A stretch of 64,000 bases of DNA from an uncultured Acetatifactor sp. Lineage in GTDB: Bacteria; Bacillota; Clostridia; Lachnospirales; Lachnospiraceae. The stretch spans positions 62,001 to 126,000 of the forward strand of contig CAKSAN010000005.1 of assembly GCA_934436435.1 (NCBI GenBank). The letters run 5' to 3'. The translations under genes and the position numbers were made by a program. Under the pieces are notes generated by a model. That model had not been told where the DNA came from, searched no databases, and saw only the letters and a program-made list of their open reading frames with translations. Positions within the stretch are counted from its first letter, which is position 1, and each line of letters starts with the position of its first letter. This document shows positions 51,981 to 61,527 of the stretch, in pieces.

Positions 51981-52345
51981 TCCTTTTCTCCCCCGTTATT
52001 TTCTATGATCTTCTTCAGCTCCCCGATCTCTTTCTCAGACAACTTTTTCCGGGAGGTAAATGCCGCTACAAAAGCCGGCAGGGATCCCGCAAAAGACTCT
52101 TCGATGATCTCCTCACTCTGTCTCGCCTGAAACATCTGCTTCGACAGTAACGAAGTTACGGTTCCGTTCTCACTGGTAAAGATTCCCTTCTGGCAAAGAC
52201 GCCTCAGGACCGTATAGGTCGTGGATTTCTTCCAGTTCAGCTCCTGCTCGCACAGTTTCACCAGTTCCCCGGAGGAGACCGGTTCATGCTCCCAGATGAT
52301 CTCGGCAAAGCGCATCTCAATGGCACCCATGGTATATTCCGACAT
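51977..52345 (-). CDS. blaI: BlaI/MecI-family repressor
   Basis: This 122-residue repressor has the winged helix of the BlaI/MecI/CopY family (EMRFAEIIWEHEPVSSGEL, KSTTYTVLRRLCQKG) and a C-terminal dimerisation helix with SLPAFVAAF, where BlaI proteins are cut on induction. The overlapping BlaR1-type protease is its likely inactivator. Its own promoter carries a large inverted repeat at 52398-52447. The start follows TGAGGG. Confidence 0.93.
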   Translation of the reverse strand: MSEYTMGAIEMRFAEIIWEHEPVSSGELVKLCEQELNWKKSTTYTVLRRLCQKGIFTSENGTVTSLLSKQMFQARQSEEIIEESFAGSLPAFVAAFTSRKKLSEKEIGELKKIIENNGGEKE

Positions 52346-52397
52346 TGTAATCCCTCACTTTCTGCCCTCTGCGGCATCCGTTAAGTCTTCTTATGCA

Positions 52398-52454
52398 AAA
52401 TGGTTTACAAGTTGTAACGCTTTTATGTTACATCCTGTAAACCATTTCTGTCAA
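52398..52454 (-). promoter_or_regulatory. blaI promoter with nested inverted repeats
   Basis: Minus-strand TTGACA (52449-52454) lies 18 bp from TAACAT (52425-52430). AAATGGTTTACA (52398-52409) and TGTAAACCATTT (52436-52447) are perfect inverted repeats with a nested GTAAC/GTTAC pair (52414-52418, 52427-52431), all around one centre. The TACA/TGTA words match BlaI/MecI/CopY operators. The dyad covers the -10 and spacer, so BlaI should repress its own operon. Confidence 0.82.
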
Positions 52455-52500
52455 CGTTTATTTTGCAATGCCTCCCGGCATAGCGAATTCATGCTTCACA

Positions 52501-55500
52501 TCATCCCCCATTCGGCATCAGTTCATTGAAAGTGGCCCATGCCTCTTCCGCCGTATAGTCTGCTAGCTTAAGCCATCCGGTGACACCGTTCTCGGTCTCC
52601 ACGCAGAGCCACTGCCTGCCGGCATCCAGATAAAGGAAATAGACTCCGTGATCTGCGTTGATGGTAAAGCGTTCGCTGCCGGCATCCGGAGTCCGGCAGA
52701 CTTCCAGATCCTTATTGAGGCCATGAAGGGTTGCCTGCTCCGGCAGATCATAACGGTCTGCGGGAATCTCCGCCAGCCCTCCATCACTTCCGATCCGGTA
52801 CACGATCCGCAGATTTTCTTTCTGTAATGTATAATCATAGGGCTGGTTGGTGATGATCTGGCCGTTTTCCACCCAGATCTCCCGGATATCCTGCGCGAAG
52901 TTTCCTACCTCCTGTAATTCCCCGTTTTCATAGTGGAACAGGAAACTCTCGTACTGTCCGAACTCATCCCTGCGCATCAACGCCAGCAGGATCTGTCTGC
53001 CATCGGGAGTGAAGGCGTAGATACTGTTTCCCAGATTCTGTGCCGTCCGGGTCTCGCCTCTTGTGGTATTCACCGCAAATATATATTGATCCAGCGGCGA
53101 ATGATCCACTTCGTTTACAGCCTGCGCCATTCTCGAACGAAGCAGAAGCCTCTCTGCGGTTCCGTCTCCATCCAGATCCAACAGGGCATAGGTCTCCTGC
53201 GCCGCCCGCTCCGACAGATCGAATACGACTCCCACATTCGTCAGAATATCCTGTCTCTGTGCCGCTGCATAGGCATCCGCTTCCTCTGTCGTCAGATCTG
53301 CCGCCGTTTTCCCGTTCCAGACCGGCTGGCTGGACAGAAGCGGAAGTTTTATCTGTGCGGTTCCGCTGCTCTGACCCAGGATCCAATAACCGTCTTCCGC
53401 AGTAAGCATATCTGCGGAGAAATCCTGCGCCTCCGACGGCAGCTTCCAGTCAGTGACCCCGTTTTCTCCGGTCTGTCCCGAAGTATCATATTCCCGGATC
53501 GTGTCGATCCAGATGTCCAGATCTCCTTCCTGATAATTGGAAGCTGCAAAATAGTACAGACGGACACTATCCTGCTGCTTTAGATACGCCATCTCCTGTC
53601 TATAACCATCGGACGTATAGTAGTTTCCCATGTCCTGGTAAACCGTGGATCGTCCCTGTGCCGCACATCCCGGCGCTATATATCCCGGAACCATACAATT
53701 CAGTCCGGCGTCGTCCCCGGTGGCCGCATAAATACCGTAGCTGGAGACCTGATAAGTAGCAGCAACATCCGCAAAAGATCCGGAATTTACCTTTACATAC
53801 ACCCATTTTCTCGACAGTTCTGCCAGGGTAGACCAGTCTTCATCCTTCGGGCCGTATTCCGCGTAGACCACTCTGGCCTGATTCTCTCCGTCCAGAGGTC
53901 CGGTAGAATGCTGTCCCTTGCTGTCCAGATTTCCCTGTGACAACAGCCAGATCTGGCTGCTCTCCTCCGCAAATACCATCGGAATGTCTATGGTCGAACC
54001 ATCGGCAAAGGTATACTGTACATTCGCCACCGCTCCCTCCCCGGGGCGATCCAGATCCTCGTGATAAAAATTATACTGCATCCCCGGTTCATAGAGCAGC
54101 TCCGTCATTTCTCCACTGCCGCCCTGCAGCTTCAACAGCGCTTCCGCCGCCTTCACCGGATCCTTGTAGGTCTCATGTGCCGCCGTGTCCCCGTTCAGGA
54201 TCTGCCGGTGCAGCTTTCTCGCATTTTCCCCGTTGTATCCCAGATATTGGAAGCCATCCTGTCCGGCAAAAGACTGCGTATCCTCCAAAGCAGCCACATC
54301 AAACAGAGCACCGAACTCTTCCCTGCTGTGGATGCCCTGCTCAAATGTCGCCAGCCATTCGTTCTGCACCACCTCGTAGTCCGCTTCATCCGCCACCGTC
54401 TCCCCGGCTGCTTCATCGGTCGTGTCTACTACGTCTGTTGCTTCTGTCGCATCCGTCCCGGTCTCTACACCGTTATCCGCATTTGCTGCATCCGTTCCGC
54501 TGCCCGGATTGCTGCACAGGCACACCACCAGTATCACGATCACTGCTGCCGCAGCAACCAGCATCCAAAACGGTGGTTTCCGGTAATCCAACACATGACG
54601 GATACGGCTCTTTACATGATCCTCACCAAAAGAGAGTAATGCGCAGATGGAACCGCCGCGATAGCGTTTCCACTCGCCGCCGGAAGCCTCTTCCAGAAGC
54701 GTATAGGAATAAACCTTCTTACTCTCCTCACCAAGGAGTTTCACAACTTTTTCATCACAGGACATCTCGCAGTCCATATTCATCAGATAAAATGCCCGCC
54801 ACACCAGCGGATTGAACCAGTGGACACAGCAGATCACCAGTGCCGCAGGCTTAAACAGATAGTCTCTGCGCTGTAAATGCACCCGTTCATGGCACAGAAC
54901 AACTTTTCTGCTCTCAGGATCCAGTCCGGAAGACAGATAGATCACCGGATGGATCAGTCCCATGACAAAGGACAGATGCCCGCCGTCGATCTCGCAGATC
55001 CCGGGTTCCACCTGCCTGACACCACTGTCAGGTTTGTGGATTCGACGGCGCATTCGCAGATAGGAAAAGGCATGGTAACCCAGAAAGCCCACCATTCCCA
55101 ACAGCCATACCAGCGCAAGGCCTCTAAACCACAGAGGTCGGGACGATATGTCCACGCCCGCCGGGTTGTTTGCTCCGGCCGCAGCAAGATTGGGCCCCGC
55201 GATTCCGTTTTCTGCTCCTGCCATCTGGGCCGCTTCTGACTCGCCGCGGTCATTCGCATTATAGTTGCTGTCCGCCACATTGCCTGTTATCTGCACATGA
55301 TCCGTCCGGCCGGTTCCGGTATGTCCCGAAAGACCACTTCCGGTTCCGTTCTGTCCGTTAGCCGCACCATCCGTCTCCGACCACATGGCATCCCCATTCG
55401 GGCTGCCATCATAATTTTCCGTATAGCCAGCCCTATTGTTATCCTGTCCTGCCACCTGCGAATAAGCTGCCTCCGTCCCCATTGCCAGCAGTCTCTCCGG

Positions 55501-55695
55501 GATCAGGCTGATCCCCGTCTCCGGCAATACCGGGCAGCACAGCCGCACAAACACGATTCCCCATAACAGGTAGGAACACCATTTCGGCGCTTTTTTCAAC
55601 AAAACTCTCGCAAGGATCACCAGCAGGATACAATAGCTTCCCACCAGACTCAAACGCCATATGCTGTCAAAGATTCTATAGATGCCTTCACCCAT
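52501..55695 (-). CDS. BlaR1-type M56 protease with large ectodomain (first copy)
   Basis: This 1064-residue protein has N-terminal helices, an Asn/Gly-rich loop (about 75-185), the M56 domain with HERVH (His269, His273) and Glu315 in SCDEKV, and a membrane helix at about 380-400. The ~650-residue ectodomain ends in an SH3-like domain (about 995-1055; ADHGVYFLYLDAGRQWLCVE). No BlaI gene is adjacent. It shares a nearly identical protease region with the next gene, but their loops and ectodomains differ. The start at 55695 follows AGGAGGGGCTT. It may sense an envelope component; the effector is unknown. Confidence 0.88.
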   Translation of the reverse strand: MGEGIYRIFDSIWRLSLVGSYCILLVILARVLLKKAPKWCSYLLWGIVFVRLCCPVLPETGISLIPERLLAMGTEAAYSQVAGQDNNRAGYTENYDGSPNGDAMWSETDGAANGQNGTGSGLSGHTGTGRTDHVQITGNVADSNYNANDRGESEAAQMAGAENGIAGPNLAAAGANNPAGVDISSRPLWFRGLALVWLLGMVGFLGYHAFSYLRMRRRIHKPDSGVRQVEPGICEIDGGHLSFVMGLIHPVIYLSSGLDPESRKVVLCHERVHLQRRDYLFKPAALVICCVHWFNPLVWRAFYLMNMDCEMSCDEKVVKLLGEESKKVYSYTLLEEASGGEWKRYRGGSICALLSFGEDHVKSRIRHVLDYRKPPFWMLVAAAAVIVILVVCLCSNPGSGTDAANADNGVETGTDATEATDVVDTTDEAAGETVADEADYEVVQNEWLATFEQGIHSREEFGALFDVAALEDTQSFAGQDGFQYLGYNGENARKLHRQILNGDTAAHETYKDPVKAAEALLKLQGGSGEMTELLYEPGMQYNFYHEDLDRPGEGAVANVQYTFADGSTIDIPMVFAEESSQIWLLSQGNLDSKGQHSTGPLDGENQARVVYAEYGPKDEDWSTLAELSRKWVYVKVNSGSFADVAATYQVSSYGIYAATGDDAGLNCMVPGYIAPGCAAQGRSTVYQDMGNYYTSDGYRQEMAYLKQQDSVRLYYFAASNYQEGDLDIWIDTIREYDTSGQTGENGVTDWKLPSEAQDFSADMLTAEDGYWILGQSSGTAQIKLPLLSSQPVWNGKTAADLTTEEADAYAAAQRQDILTNVGVVFDLSERAAQETYALLDLDGDGTAERLLLRSRMAQAVNEVDHSPLDQYIFAVNTTRGETRTAQNLGNSIYAFTPDGRQILLALMRRDEFGQYESFLFHYENGELQEVGNFAQDIREIWVENGQIITNQPYDYTLQKENLRIVYRIGSDGGLAEIPADRYDLPEQATLHGLNKDLEVCRTPDAGSERFTINADHGVYFLYLDAGRQWLCVETENGVTGWLKLADYTAEEAWATFNELMPNGG

Positions 55696-55714
55696 AAGCC
55701 CCTCCTGTACTGTC

Positions 55715-55735
55715 ACAGGGAGTTACTCTCCCTGT
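55715..55735 (-). repeat. Hairpin before first M56 gene
   Basis: ACAGGGAG and CTCCCTGT form an 8-bp stem with a 5-nt loop directly upstream of the ribosome site at 55698-55708. There is no U-tract. It may separate expression of the two M56 genes. The remaining ~60 bp of this gap is pyrimidine-rich with no feature. Confidence 0.5.
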
Positions 55736-55797
55736 CATCTGTTGTCTCTTATTGCGTCTTCTATTGTGCTTCTTGTTGCGTTGCTTATTTTCATTGC

Positions 55798-58700
55798 TTA
55801 ACCGGCGTGGTTCAGACCACCAAAATAATCATCGTAATTAATGCCGGTTCCCAGACGGAACCACCCCTGCGTATTGTCTTCCCCTTGTAGGCAGATCCAG
55901 TTCTGCGTCGCATCCAGCTTCGTCATACGCGCCTTGCTTCCTGCCGACAGTACGAAGGTCTCCCCGTCCGGTGTGAGGTACAGAGTCATATCCTGCAAAA
56001 GTTCCACCTCTGCCCAACCGCTCAACCAATACTCTTTCTGCGGCACTTCCCGTAAATGCCCGTTTTCCGTCACCTGGTAGATTCTCTCGATAGAATCCGT
56101 CTGCACCGCCCAGTAGGGCTCGGTGACCGCGATCTGCCCATCCTGTATCCAGAACTGTCGAATGTCCTCCTGAATTTGTCCGGTTTCCATCAGTTTCCCG
56201 TTTTGATAACGATAGAGTCTGGTCAGCGGATCCCCGCTAGGGCCATCTTCATACAATGCAATCAGGATCTGTTCCCCATCCGGGCTGAACGCGAAAATGG
56301 AGTTGTTCATATTCTCCGTATAAAACTCCGTCGCCTGACCGTTTACTTCCAGCACTGCTTCACTCAAGTCATAGCAGTTCATTTCGCTTAGTCCCAGATT
56401 CGCATATTTCGTATATTCCTCCAGGGAATATCCCTTTACTGGTTCCGCCGGGTGTATAGAGATTTTCTCCGATATTCCGTCTCCATCCAGATCTACCAGC
56501 GCAAAGGTCTCATCCTCCGTTCGCTCCGACACATCAAATACCACTCCCGGATAAGCCAGAATATCGGCTCCCCGTGCGGCTGCATAGCTTCCGTCCACGG
56601 CTCCCGCCAGTTCTTCCCAGGATTTTCCGGCATACAGGCTGTCCGTTCCGACCAACGGCAGCTGGATTGTGATCGACGGATTGCTGCTATTTTCTATATA
56701 GTAGTAACCCTCACTTACCCACAGTCCATTCCCGACCTGCAAATTCTCCGGCAATACTCTGTCGGTGACGGTGCGGGTGCTCAGGTCAAATTCCCGTAAC
56801 ACCGCAGGCATCCATACATCCGTTCCCAGATGCGTCTCGTCGGGATCTACCAGATAATAGACCTTAATGTAATTTTCATTCGTCAGTCCAAAATCCGCCT
56901 GATAAGTATTATAAACTTCTGAAGTCCTGTATGCTGTCGGCATAGAAGTTACATCCGCAGGGATTCTCGCCGGGATCCGTTCCGCATGAATGCAACCAAA
57001 AGAACTGTCCTGCTCATCCATCAGATAGATTCCATAGGAGGACACCTGAATATGCTGTCTTTCTCCGATGTTGTCTTCTCCGGTATAACTGCCTTCCGGA
57101 AACGGATACTGCCCGGTGTCGCTAAGTTCATATTCCGAGTACACATTCCGCGTGCAGATATCTCCCTCTAACGGTCCGTAGGGTTTGTCCGGATCGCCGC
57201 TGCTGCTCATATCCCCGAAGGATAAAAACCACAGATGCTGTGTCTCCTCTGCCATTACCATGGGAATGTCTATGAAGGATGCGTCTGCCGCGAACGTATA
57301 CCGTACATTGACCACAGAACCTTCTCCCGGAGCGTCACTGAAATTAAACTGCTGTTTGACCTTGTAAAGTGTCTCCGTCACTGTTCCGGAGCCTTCTCCC
57401 AGATGCAGAAGCGCCACCGCAGAAGTCACCGGATCCGTGTATTTCGTGTATTCCTGGGAAGTATTTCCGTCTAATAAAGCCTTGAATACCTCATACACAT
57501 AATCTCCGTTGTTCTCCGACCACACCAGATCATCTGCTGTGCTGTCCCATTGAAAAGAACGCTGTGTTTCTATGGTTTCCAGAGAAAAAATGCTGCCGAA
57601 TTCTTCTCTGTTGCGAATCGTTATGTCTGCAAACTCTTCCGGTGTCACCGTACCATCCTTACTGTTTTTCTCCGGTTCTGTTGTGACTCCGGGATCTGCT
57701 GTCTCTGTCGTAGCACCGGGATCTGTCACATCTGTCATATCCGTCACATCTGATTTTCCGCCCGGATTGCTGCAAAGACTCACGATCAATACCACGCTCA
57801 CCGCCACCGCACCGATCACGATCCAGAAGGATGGTTTCCGGTAGTCCAGTACATGGCGGATACGGTTCTTCACATGATCTTCACCAAAGGACAGAAGCGC
57901 ACAGATGGAACCGCCACGATAGCGTTTCCACTCGCCGCCGGAAGCCTCTTCCAGCAGGGTATATGAATAAATCTTCTTACTCTCTTCCCCGAGAAGCTTC
58001 ACAACCTTTTCATCACAGGACATCTCGCAGTCCATGTTCATCAAATAAAACGCCAGCCATACCAGCGGATTGAACCAGTGGACACAGCAGATCACCAGTG
58101 CCGCAGGCTTAAACAGATAGTCTCTGCGCTGTAAATGCACCCGTTCATGGCACAGAACAACTTTTCTGCTCTCAGGATCCAGTCCGGAAGACAGGTAGAT
58201 CACCGGATGGATCAGTCCCATGACAAAGGACAGATGCCCACCGTCGATCTCGCAGATCCCGGGTTCCACCTGTCTGACACCGCTGTCAGGTCTGCGGACC
58301 CGATGGCGCATACGCAGATAGGAAAAGGCATGGTAACCCAGAAAACCACACATTCCCGCTAGCCACACCAGAGATAATACGCGGAACCACACCGGATATA
58401 GCCATGCATGGGATGCAGTACCCGTCCCGGCAGATGTACCGGAAATCGCGGTGGTCGTTCCGTTGGCTGTCGGTTCTGCAACCGCAGCTCCATTATCTGT
58501 TCCTGCGTTTTCCAGTGAAACGTCCTGTGTACCGTTAACGTTCATGACAGTGTTGTCATTTTGCCATGCCACCGTATTTCCTACCGCACCACTATTCCGT
58601 TCTTGCGGCGCATTCTGCTCCCACAACACGGCATCCTCATTGTTGTTCGCATCATGGAATGCTGTATTATTCCTATTGTCCCGGTTCGCTGCCGGCTGCC

Positions 58701-58935
58701 CGGCCGTCATTTCCGTCCCCACCGACAGCAGTCCCGCCGGGATCAGGCTGATCCCCGTCTCCGGCAATATCGGACAGCACAACCGCACGAACACGATCCC
58801 CCACAGCAGGTAAGAACACCATTTTGGTGCTTTTTTCAACAAAAGTCTGGCGAGGATCACCAGCAACACGCAGTATCCTCCTACCAGACTTAATTTCCAA
58901 ACACCGTCAAATATTCTGTAGATATTCTCACCCAT
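55798..58935 (-). CDS. BlaR1-type M56 protease with large ectodomain (second copy)
   Basis: This 1045-residue paralogue has the same layout: N-terminal helices, an Asn/Thr-rich loop, M56 with HERVH and SCDEKV, a membrane helix (FWIVIGAVAVSVVLIVSL), and a ~640-residue ectodomain ending in an SH3-like domain (LDATQNWICLQGEDNTQGWF). The start at 58935 follows AGGAGGGGCTT, the same ribosome region as in the downstream copy. A promoter with a dyad lies upstream (58983-59031), so both copies may form one transcript. No BlaI partner is adjacent. Confidence 0.88.
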   Translation of the reverse strand: MGENIYRIFDGVWKLSLVGGYCVLLVILARLLLKKAPKWCSYLLWGIVFVRLCCPILPETGISLIPAGLLSVGTEMTAGQPAANRDNRNNTAFHDANNNEDAVLWEQNAPQERNSGAVGNTVAWQNDNTVMNVNGTQDVSLENAGTDNGAAVAEPTANGTTTAISGTSAGTGTASHAWLYPVWFRVLSLVWLAGMCGFLGYHAFSYLRMRHRVRRPDSGVRQVEPGICEIDGGHLSFVMGLIHPVIYLSSGLDPESRKVVLCHERVHLQRRDYLFKPAALVICCVHWFNPLVWLAFYLMNMDCEMSCDEKVVKLLGEESKKIYSYTLLEEASGGEWKRYRGGSICALLSFGEDHVKNRIRHVLDYRKPSFWIVIGAVAVSVVLIVSLCSNPGGKSDVTDMTDVTDPGATTETADPGVTTEPEKNSKDGTVTPEEFADITIRNREEFGSIFSLETIETQRSFQWDSTADDLVWSENNGDYVYEVFKALLDGNTSQEYTKYTDPVTSAVALLHLGEGSGTVTETLYKVKQQFNFSDAPGEGSVVNVRYTFAADASFIDIPMVMAEETQHLWFLSFGDMSSSGDPDKPYGPLEGDICTRNVYSEYELSDTGQYPFPEGSYTGEDNIGERQHIQVSSYGIYLMDEQDSSFGCIHAERIPARIPADVTSMPTAYRTSEVYNTYQADFGLTNENYIKVYYLVDPDETHLGTDVWMPAVLREFDLSTRTVTDRVLPENLQVGNGLWVSEGYYYIENSSNPSITIQLPLVGTDSLYAGKSWEELAGAVDGSYAAARGADILAYPGVVFDVSERTEDETFALVDLDGDGISEKISIHPAEPVKGYSLEEYTKYANLGLSEMNCYDLSEAVLEVNGQATEFYTENMNNSIFAFSPDGEQILIALYEDGPSGDPLTRLYRYQNGKLMETGQIQEDIRQFWIQDGQIAVTEPYWAVQTDSIERIYQVTENGHLREVPQKEYWLSGWAEVELLQDMTLYLTPDGETFVLSAGSKARMTKLDATQNWICLQGEDNTQGWFRLGTGINYDDYFGGLNHAG

Positions 58936-58982
58936 AAGCCCCTCCTGTCCTGCCACCCTCCGGCAAGGCAAAGTCGATATTT

Positions 58983-59031
58983 TATAGACTTTTTATAATT
59001 ATAGTCTACAATCTACCGACCCATCTGTCAA
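58983..59031 (-). promoter_or_regulatory. M56 gene promoter with inverted repeat
   Basis: Minus-strand TTGACA (59026-59031) lies 17 bp from TAGACT (59003-59008). TATAGACT (58983-58990) and AGTCTACA (59003-59010) are inverted around 12 AT-rich bases, overlapping the -10. The dyad differs from the blaI operator, so another repressor may act here. Confidence 0.6.
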
Positions 59032-59049
59032 GTAAGAAATCTCTTTCCT

Positions 59050-59937
59050 TTAAAGTTGAAAGCAAATGTATTCGCGGTATTTCCGGGAACTTCCTGCGCC
59101 CTCTGTTTTCCGGAAGACATCATACACCATCCGGTACTCTCCCGGCTCCAATACTCCGTAAAGCCAGTCCCATTTGTAATAGTTCGAGACTTCCTCCCCG
59201 CAGGCCACCGTATGACCTATCGCCGTAAATCCGTAATCCTCTATCACGGTTTCCGCATCCTGCCATTCCCCGTCGATCCGACGCTGGAGGATATAGGCAT
59301 CTCCATAGGTCACCTCTGCTCCGGCATCCTCGTCCTCCCGCCGGATGACAATACTGGCACCTACATTGGAAATATCCCGCAGCGTCACCGTCACACCCGC
59401 CTCGGGGTCATAAACCGTTTCTGCCTGTGCCTGCTGCCCCTCTTCTTCCGGATTCCAGTCACTTACCGTCAGCTCCGGTTCTTCTTCCGAGCGCAGCACC
59501 TCCGCATGCATTTCAAAATCCAGCACGCAGTCTCTATGGATTTCCTCCGCCTCCCCGGTAGTCACAGAAGTGCCTGTTCCCCGGAAAGAGATCACTGTCT
59601 TCCCATCCCCTATGGTCACATCTGAAGTGACATACAACGGGGTCCGGTATTGTTCACTGATCCACACGATAACCTCGTTGGTCGCTTCCCAATACTGCCG
59701 CAGTTCCTCGTCATACCGTGGTGCATACCCCTGTCCGACGCGGGATCTGCTGCGGATGGAGCAGATCGGATAGGACCGGTAGAGATTTTCACTGCGGTCA
59801 TGGCTGAAGTTGATCTGTATCTCCGGATGCTCATACAGCCATACCTCACGCCCGCCCAGAATCCCTGCTGCCAGCACCACCACCGCCAAACCGATCACGC
59901 TAAGAAAAACGGGGACTTTTACATTATTTTTCTTCAT
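59050..59937 (-). CDS. Membrane-anchored protein with C-terminal Ig-like domain
   Basis: This 295-residue protein has one N-terminal helix (about 9-28) and an extracellular region. The last ~115 residues (VTVTLRDISNVGASIVIRRE, YILQRRIDGEWQDAETV, LEPGEYRMVYDVFRK) match the bacterial Ig-like domain often found in surface proteins. The N-terminal ectodomain is unrecognised. It lies upstream of the M56 gene pair on the same strand, with a promoter between them. The start at 59937 follows AAGGAGGAGCTT. Confidence 0.75.
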   Translation of the reverse strand: MKKNNVKVPVFLSVIGLAVVVLAAGILGGREVWLYEHPEIQINFSHDRSENLYRSYPICSIRSRSRVGQGYAPRYDEELRQYWEATNEVIVWISEQYRTPLYVTSDVTIGDGKTVISFRGTGTSVTTGEAEEIHRDCVLDFEMHAEVLRSEEEPELTVSDWNPEEEGQQAQAETVYDPEAGVTVTLRDISNVGASIVIRREDEDAGAEVTYGDAYILQRRIDGEWQDAETVIEDYGFTAIGHTVACGEEVSNYYKWDWLYGVLEPGEYRMVYDVFRKTEGAGSSRKYREYICFQL

Positions 59938-60150
59938 AAGCTCCTCCTTCGTTATCATATATCTATAATAACGACTTTTGTATTCCGTTTGTTACATACA
60001 GCATAACAAAATTTCATTCATGTATCCACTTTTTTTACCTAAACGACTGCTTTTTGTCATTTCCGGTCTTTTATTATGTCATAACAGCCAAAACATATTA
60101 CGAAATTTTATGTATATGTATACTTTTCCCGTAATATAATAGTTAATGTA

Positions 60151-60179
60151 TTGACTGTTTCTTATTAATAGGTTAAAAT
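60151..60179 (+). promoter_or_regulatory. Promoter of AAA/DUF4143 ATPase gene
   Basis: TTGACT (60151-60156) and TAAAAT (60174-60179) are spaced 17 bp apart, giving a leader of about 45 nt. The ~290-bp gap is otherwise AT-rich with no clear element. Confidence 0.6.
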
Positions 60180-60230
60180 CAAATACGGAATGTATTAACT
60201 TTGTAGACATTTTTCGTAATAGGAGACCTT

Positions 60231-61484
60231 ATGGAGATTAAGCGGGATACTTACTTAAAGAAACTGATCGATCGTATGGAAAATAGATCTATCAAAGTGA
60301 TCACCGGATTACGGCGCTGCGGAAAGTCTTATCTCCTGTTTCATCTGTTCTATAATTATTTGCTGGAACAAAATATACCGGATGATCATATTATCCGGAT
60401 TGCTCTGGACGATGATGAGCATGAAGAACTGTTGGATCGAAAGATATTAAGCACCTATATCAAAAGTCTGATTCAGGATGATCATACTTACTATATTTTT
60501 CTGGATGAAGTACAATTTGTGGAAGGTTTTGAAAAGGTATTAAACGGTCTGAACCGCTTGGAGAATCTGGATATTTACGTTACCGGAAGCAATTCAAAAT
60601 TCCTGTCTTCCGACATTCTCACAGAATTCCGCGGCCGGGGTGATGAGGTTCGTATATATCCGCTCAGCTTTTCCGAATTTGTGTCTGCCTATGACGGTTC
60701 CGCAGAAGAGGCATGGTATCAATATGCCACTTATGGCGGACTTCCACTTATTTTAACCAGAAAAACGCCGGAACAAAAATTCAAATATTTGATAGATCTC
60801 ATGCAAAAGGTCTATCTGGACGACATTATTGAACGTAATCAGCTTCGCGGCAGCACGATCATGGAAAATCTGGTAAATATTTTAGCTTCCAGTATTGGTT
60901 CCCTTACCAATCCCAACAAGCTGGCAAATACCTTTACCAGTAACGGGATGGGAAATATTTCCGATAAAACCATCAGTTCCTACATCGATTATCTCATGGA
61001 TTCTTTTCTGATCTCCAGAGCTGAAAGATACGATGTAAAGGGGAAAAAATATATTTCTTCTCCTTATAAATACTATTTTACTGATATTGGGCTCAGAAAT
61101 GCCCGGCTGAATTTCCGTCAGCAGGAAGAGACTCATATTATGGAAAATATTATTTATAATGAACTGCTGATTCGTGGATTTAACGTAGATGTTGGTATTG
61201 TTGAACACGTGCAGACAGATTCCGACGGAAAACGCAGGCAGAAAAAATACGAAATCGATTTTGTCTGTAATCGTGGAAATCAGAGATATTACATTCAATC
61301 TGCCTTTTCCATGCCCGATCAGGAAAAAGCAGAACAGGAACAACGTTCTCTCATCTACACCAACGATTTTTTCAAAAAAATTATTGTCGTAAAAGATAAC
61401 ATTGTTCCCTGGCACAATGAACTTGGAATTCTGATCATTGGTCTGAAAGATTTTCTGTTAAAAAATAACAGTCTGGAACTTTAA
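60231..61484 (+). CDS. AAA family ATPase with DUF4143 domain
   Basis: This 417-residue protein has a Walker A motif GLRRCGKSYL (about 26-35), Walker B IFLDEVQ, the sensor-like TGSNSKFLSSDI, and the segment EFRGRGDEVRIYPLSFSEF typical of AAA_14. The C-terminal DUF4143 domain contains ISDKTISSYIDYLMDSFLI and YYFTDIGLRNARLNF. Such proteins are common in gut Clostridia, and their substrate is unknown. The start follows AGGAGACCTT. Confidence 0.93.
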   Translation: MEIKRDTYLKKLIDRMENRSIKVITGLRRCGKSYLLFHLFYNYLLEQNIPDDHIIRIALDDDEHEELLDRKILSTYIKSLIQDDHTYYIFLDEVQFVEGFEKVLNGLNRLENLDIYVTGSNSKFLSSDILTEFRGRGDEVRIYPLSFSEFVSAYDGSAEEAWYQYATYGGLPLILTRKTPEQKFKYLIDLMQKVYLDDIIERNQLRGSTIMENLVNILASSIGSLTNPNKLANTFTSNGMGNISDKTISSYIDYLMDSFLISRAERYDVKGKKYISSPYKYYFTDIGLRNARLNFRQQEETHIMENIIYNELLIRGFNVDVGIVEHVQTDSDGKRRQKKYEIDFVCNRGNQRYYIQSAFSMPDQEKAEQEQRSLIYTNDFFKKIIVVKDNIVPWHNELGILIIGLKDFLLKNNSLEL

Positions 61485-61487
61485 GTT

Positions 61488-61514
61488 GGCGGCACCGTTT
61501 TCCCCGGTGCCGCC
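61488..61514 (+). terminator. Terminator-like hairpin
   Basis: GGCGGCACCG and CGGTGCCGCC form a perfect 10-bp stem with a 7-nt loop directly after the ATPase stop. No T-run follows (CATTCAT), so termination may be incomplete. It lies before the end of the convergent anti-sigma gene. Confidence 0.7.
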
Positions 61515-61527
61515 ATTCATGGTCACT

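Noticed and set aside
49263..58935. Beta-lactam resistance locus
   Set aside because: BlaI and BlaR1-type genes are present, but no beta-lactamase or penicillin-binding ectodomain is seen, so the signal is probably different.
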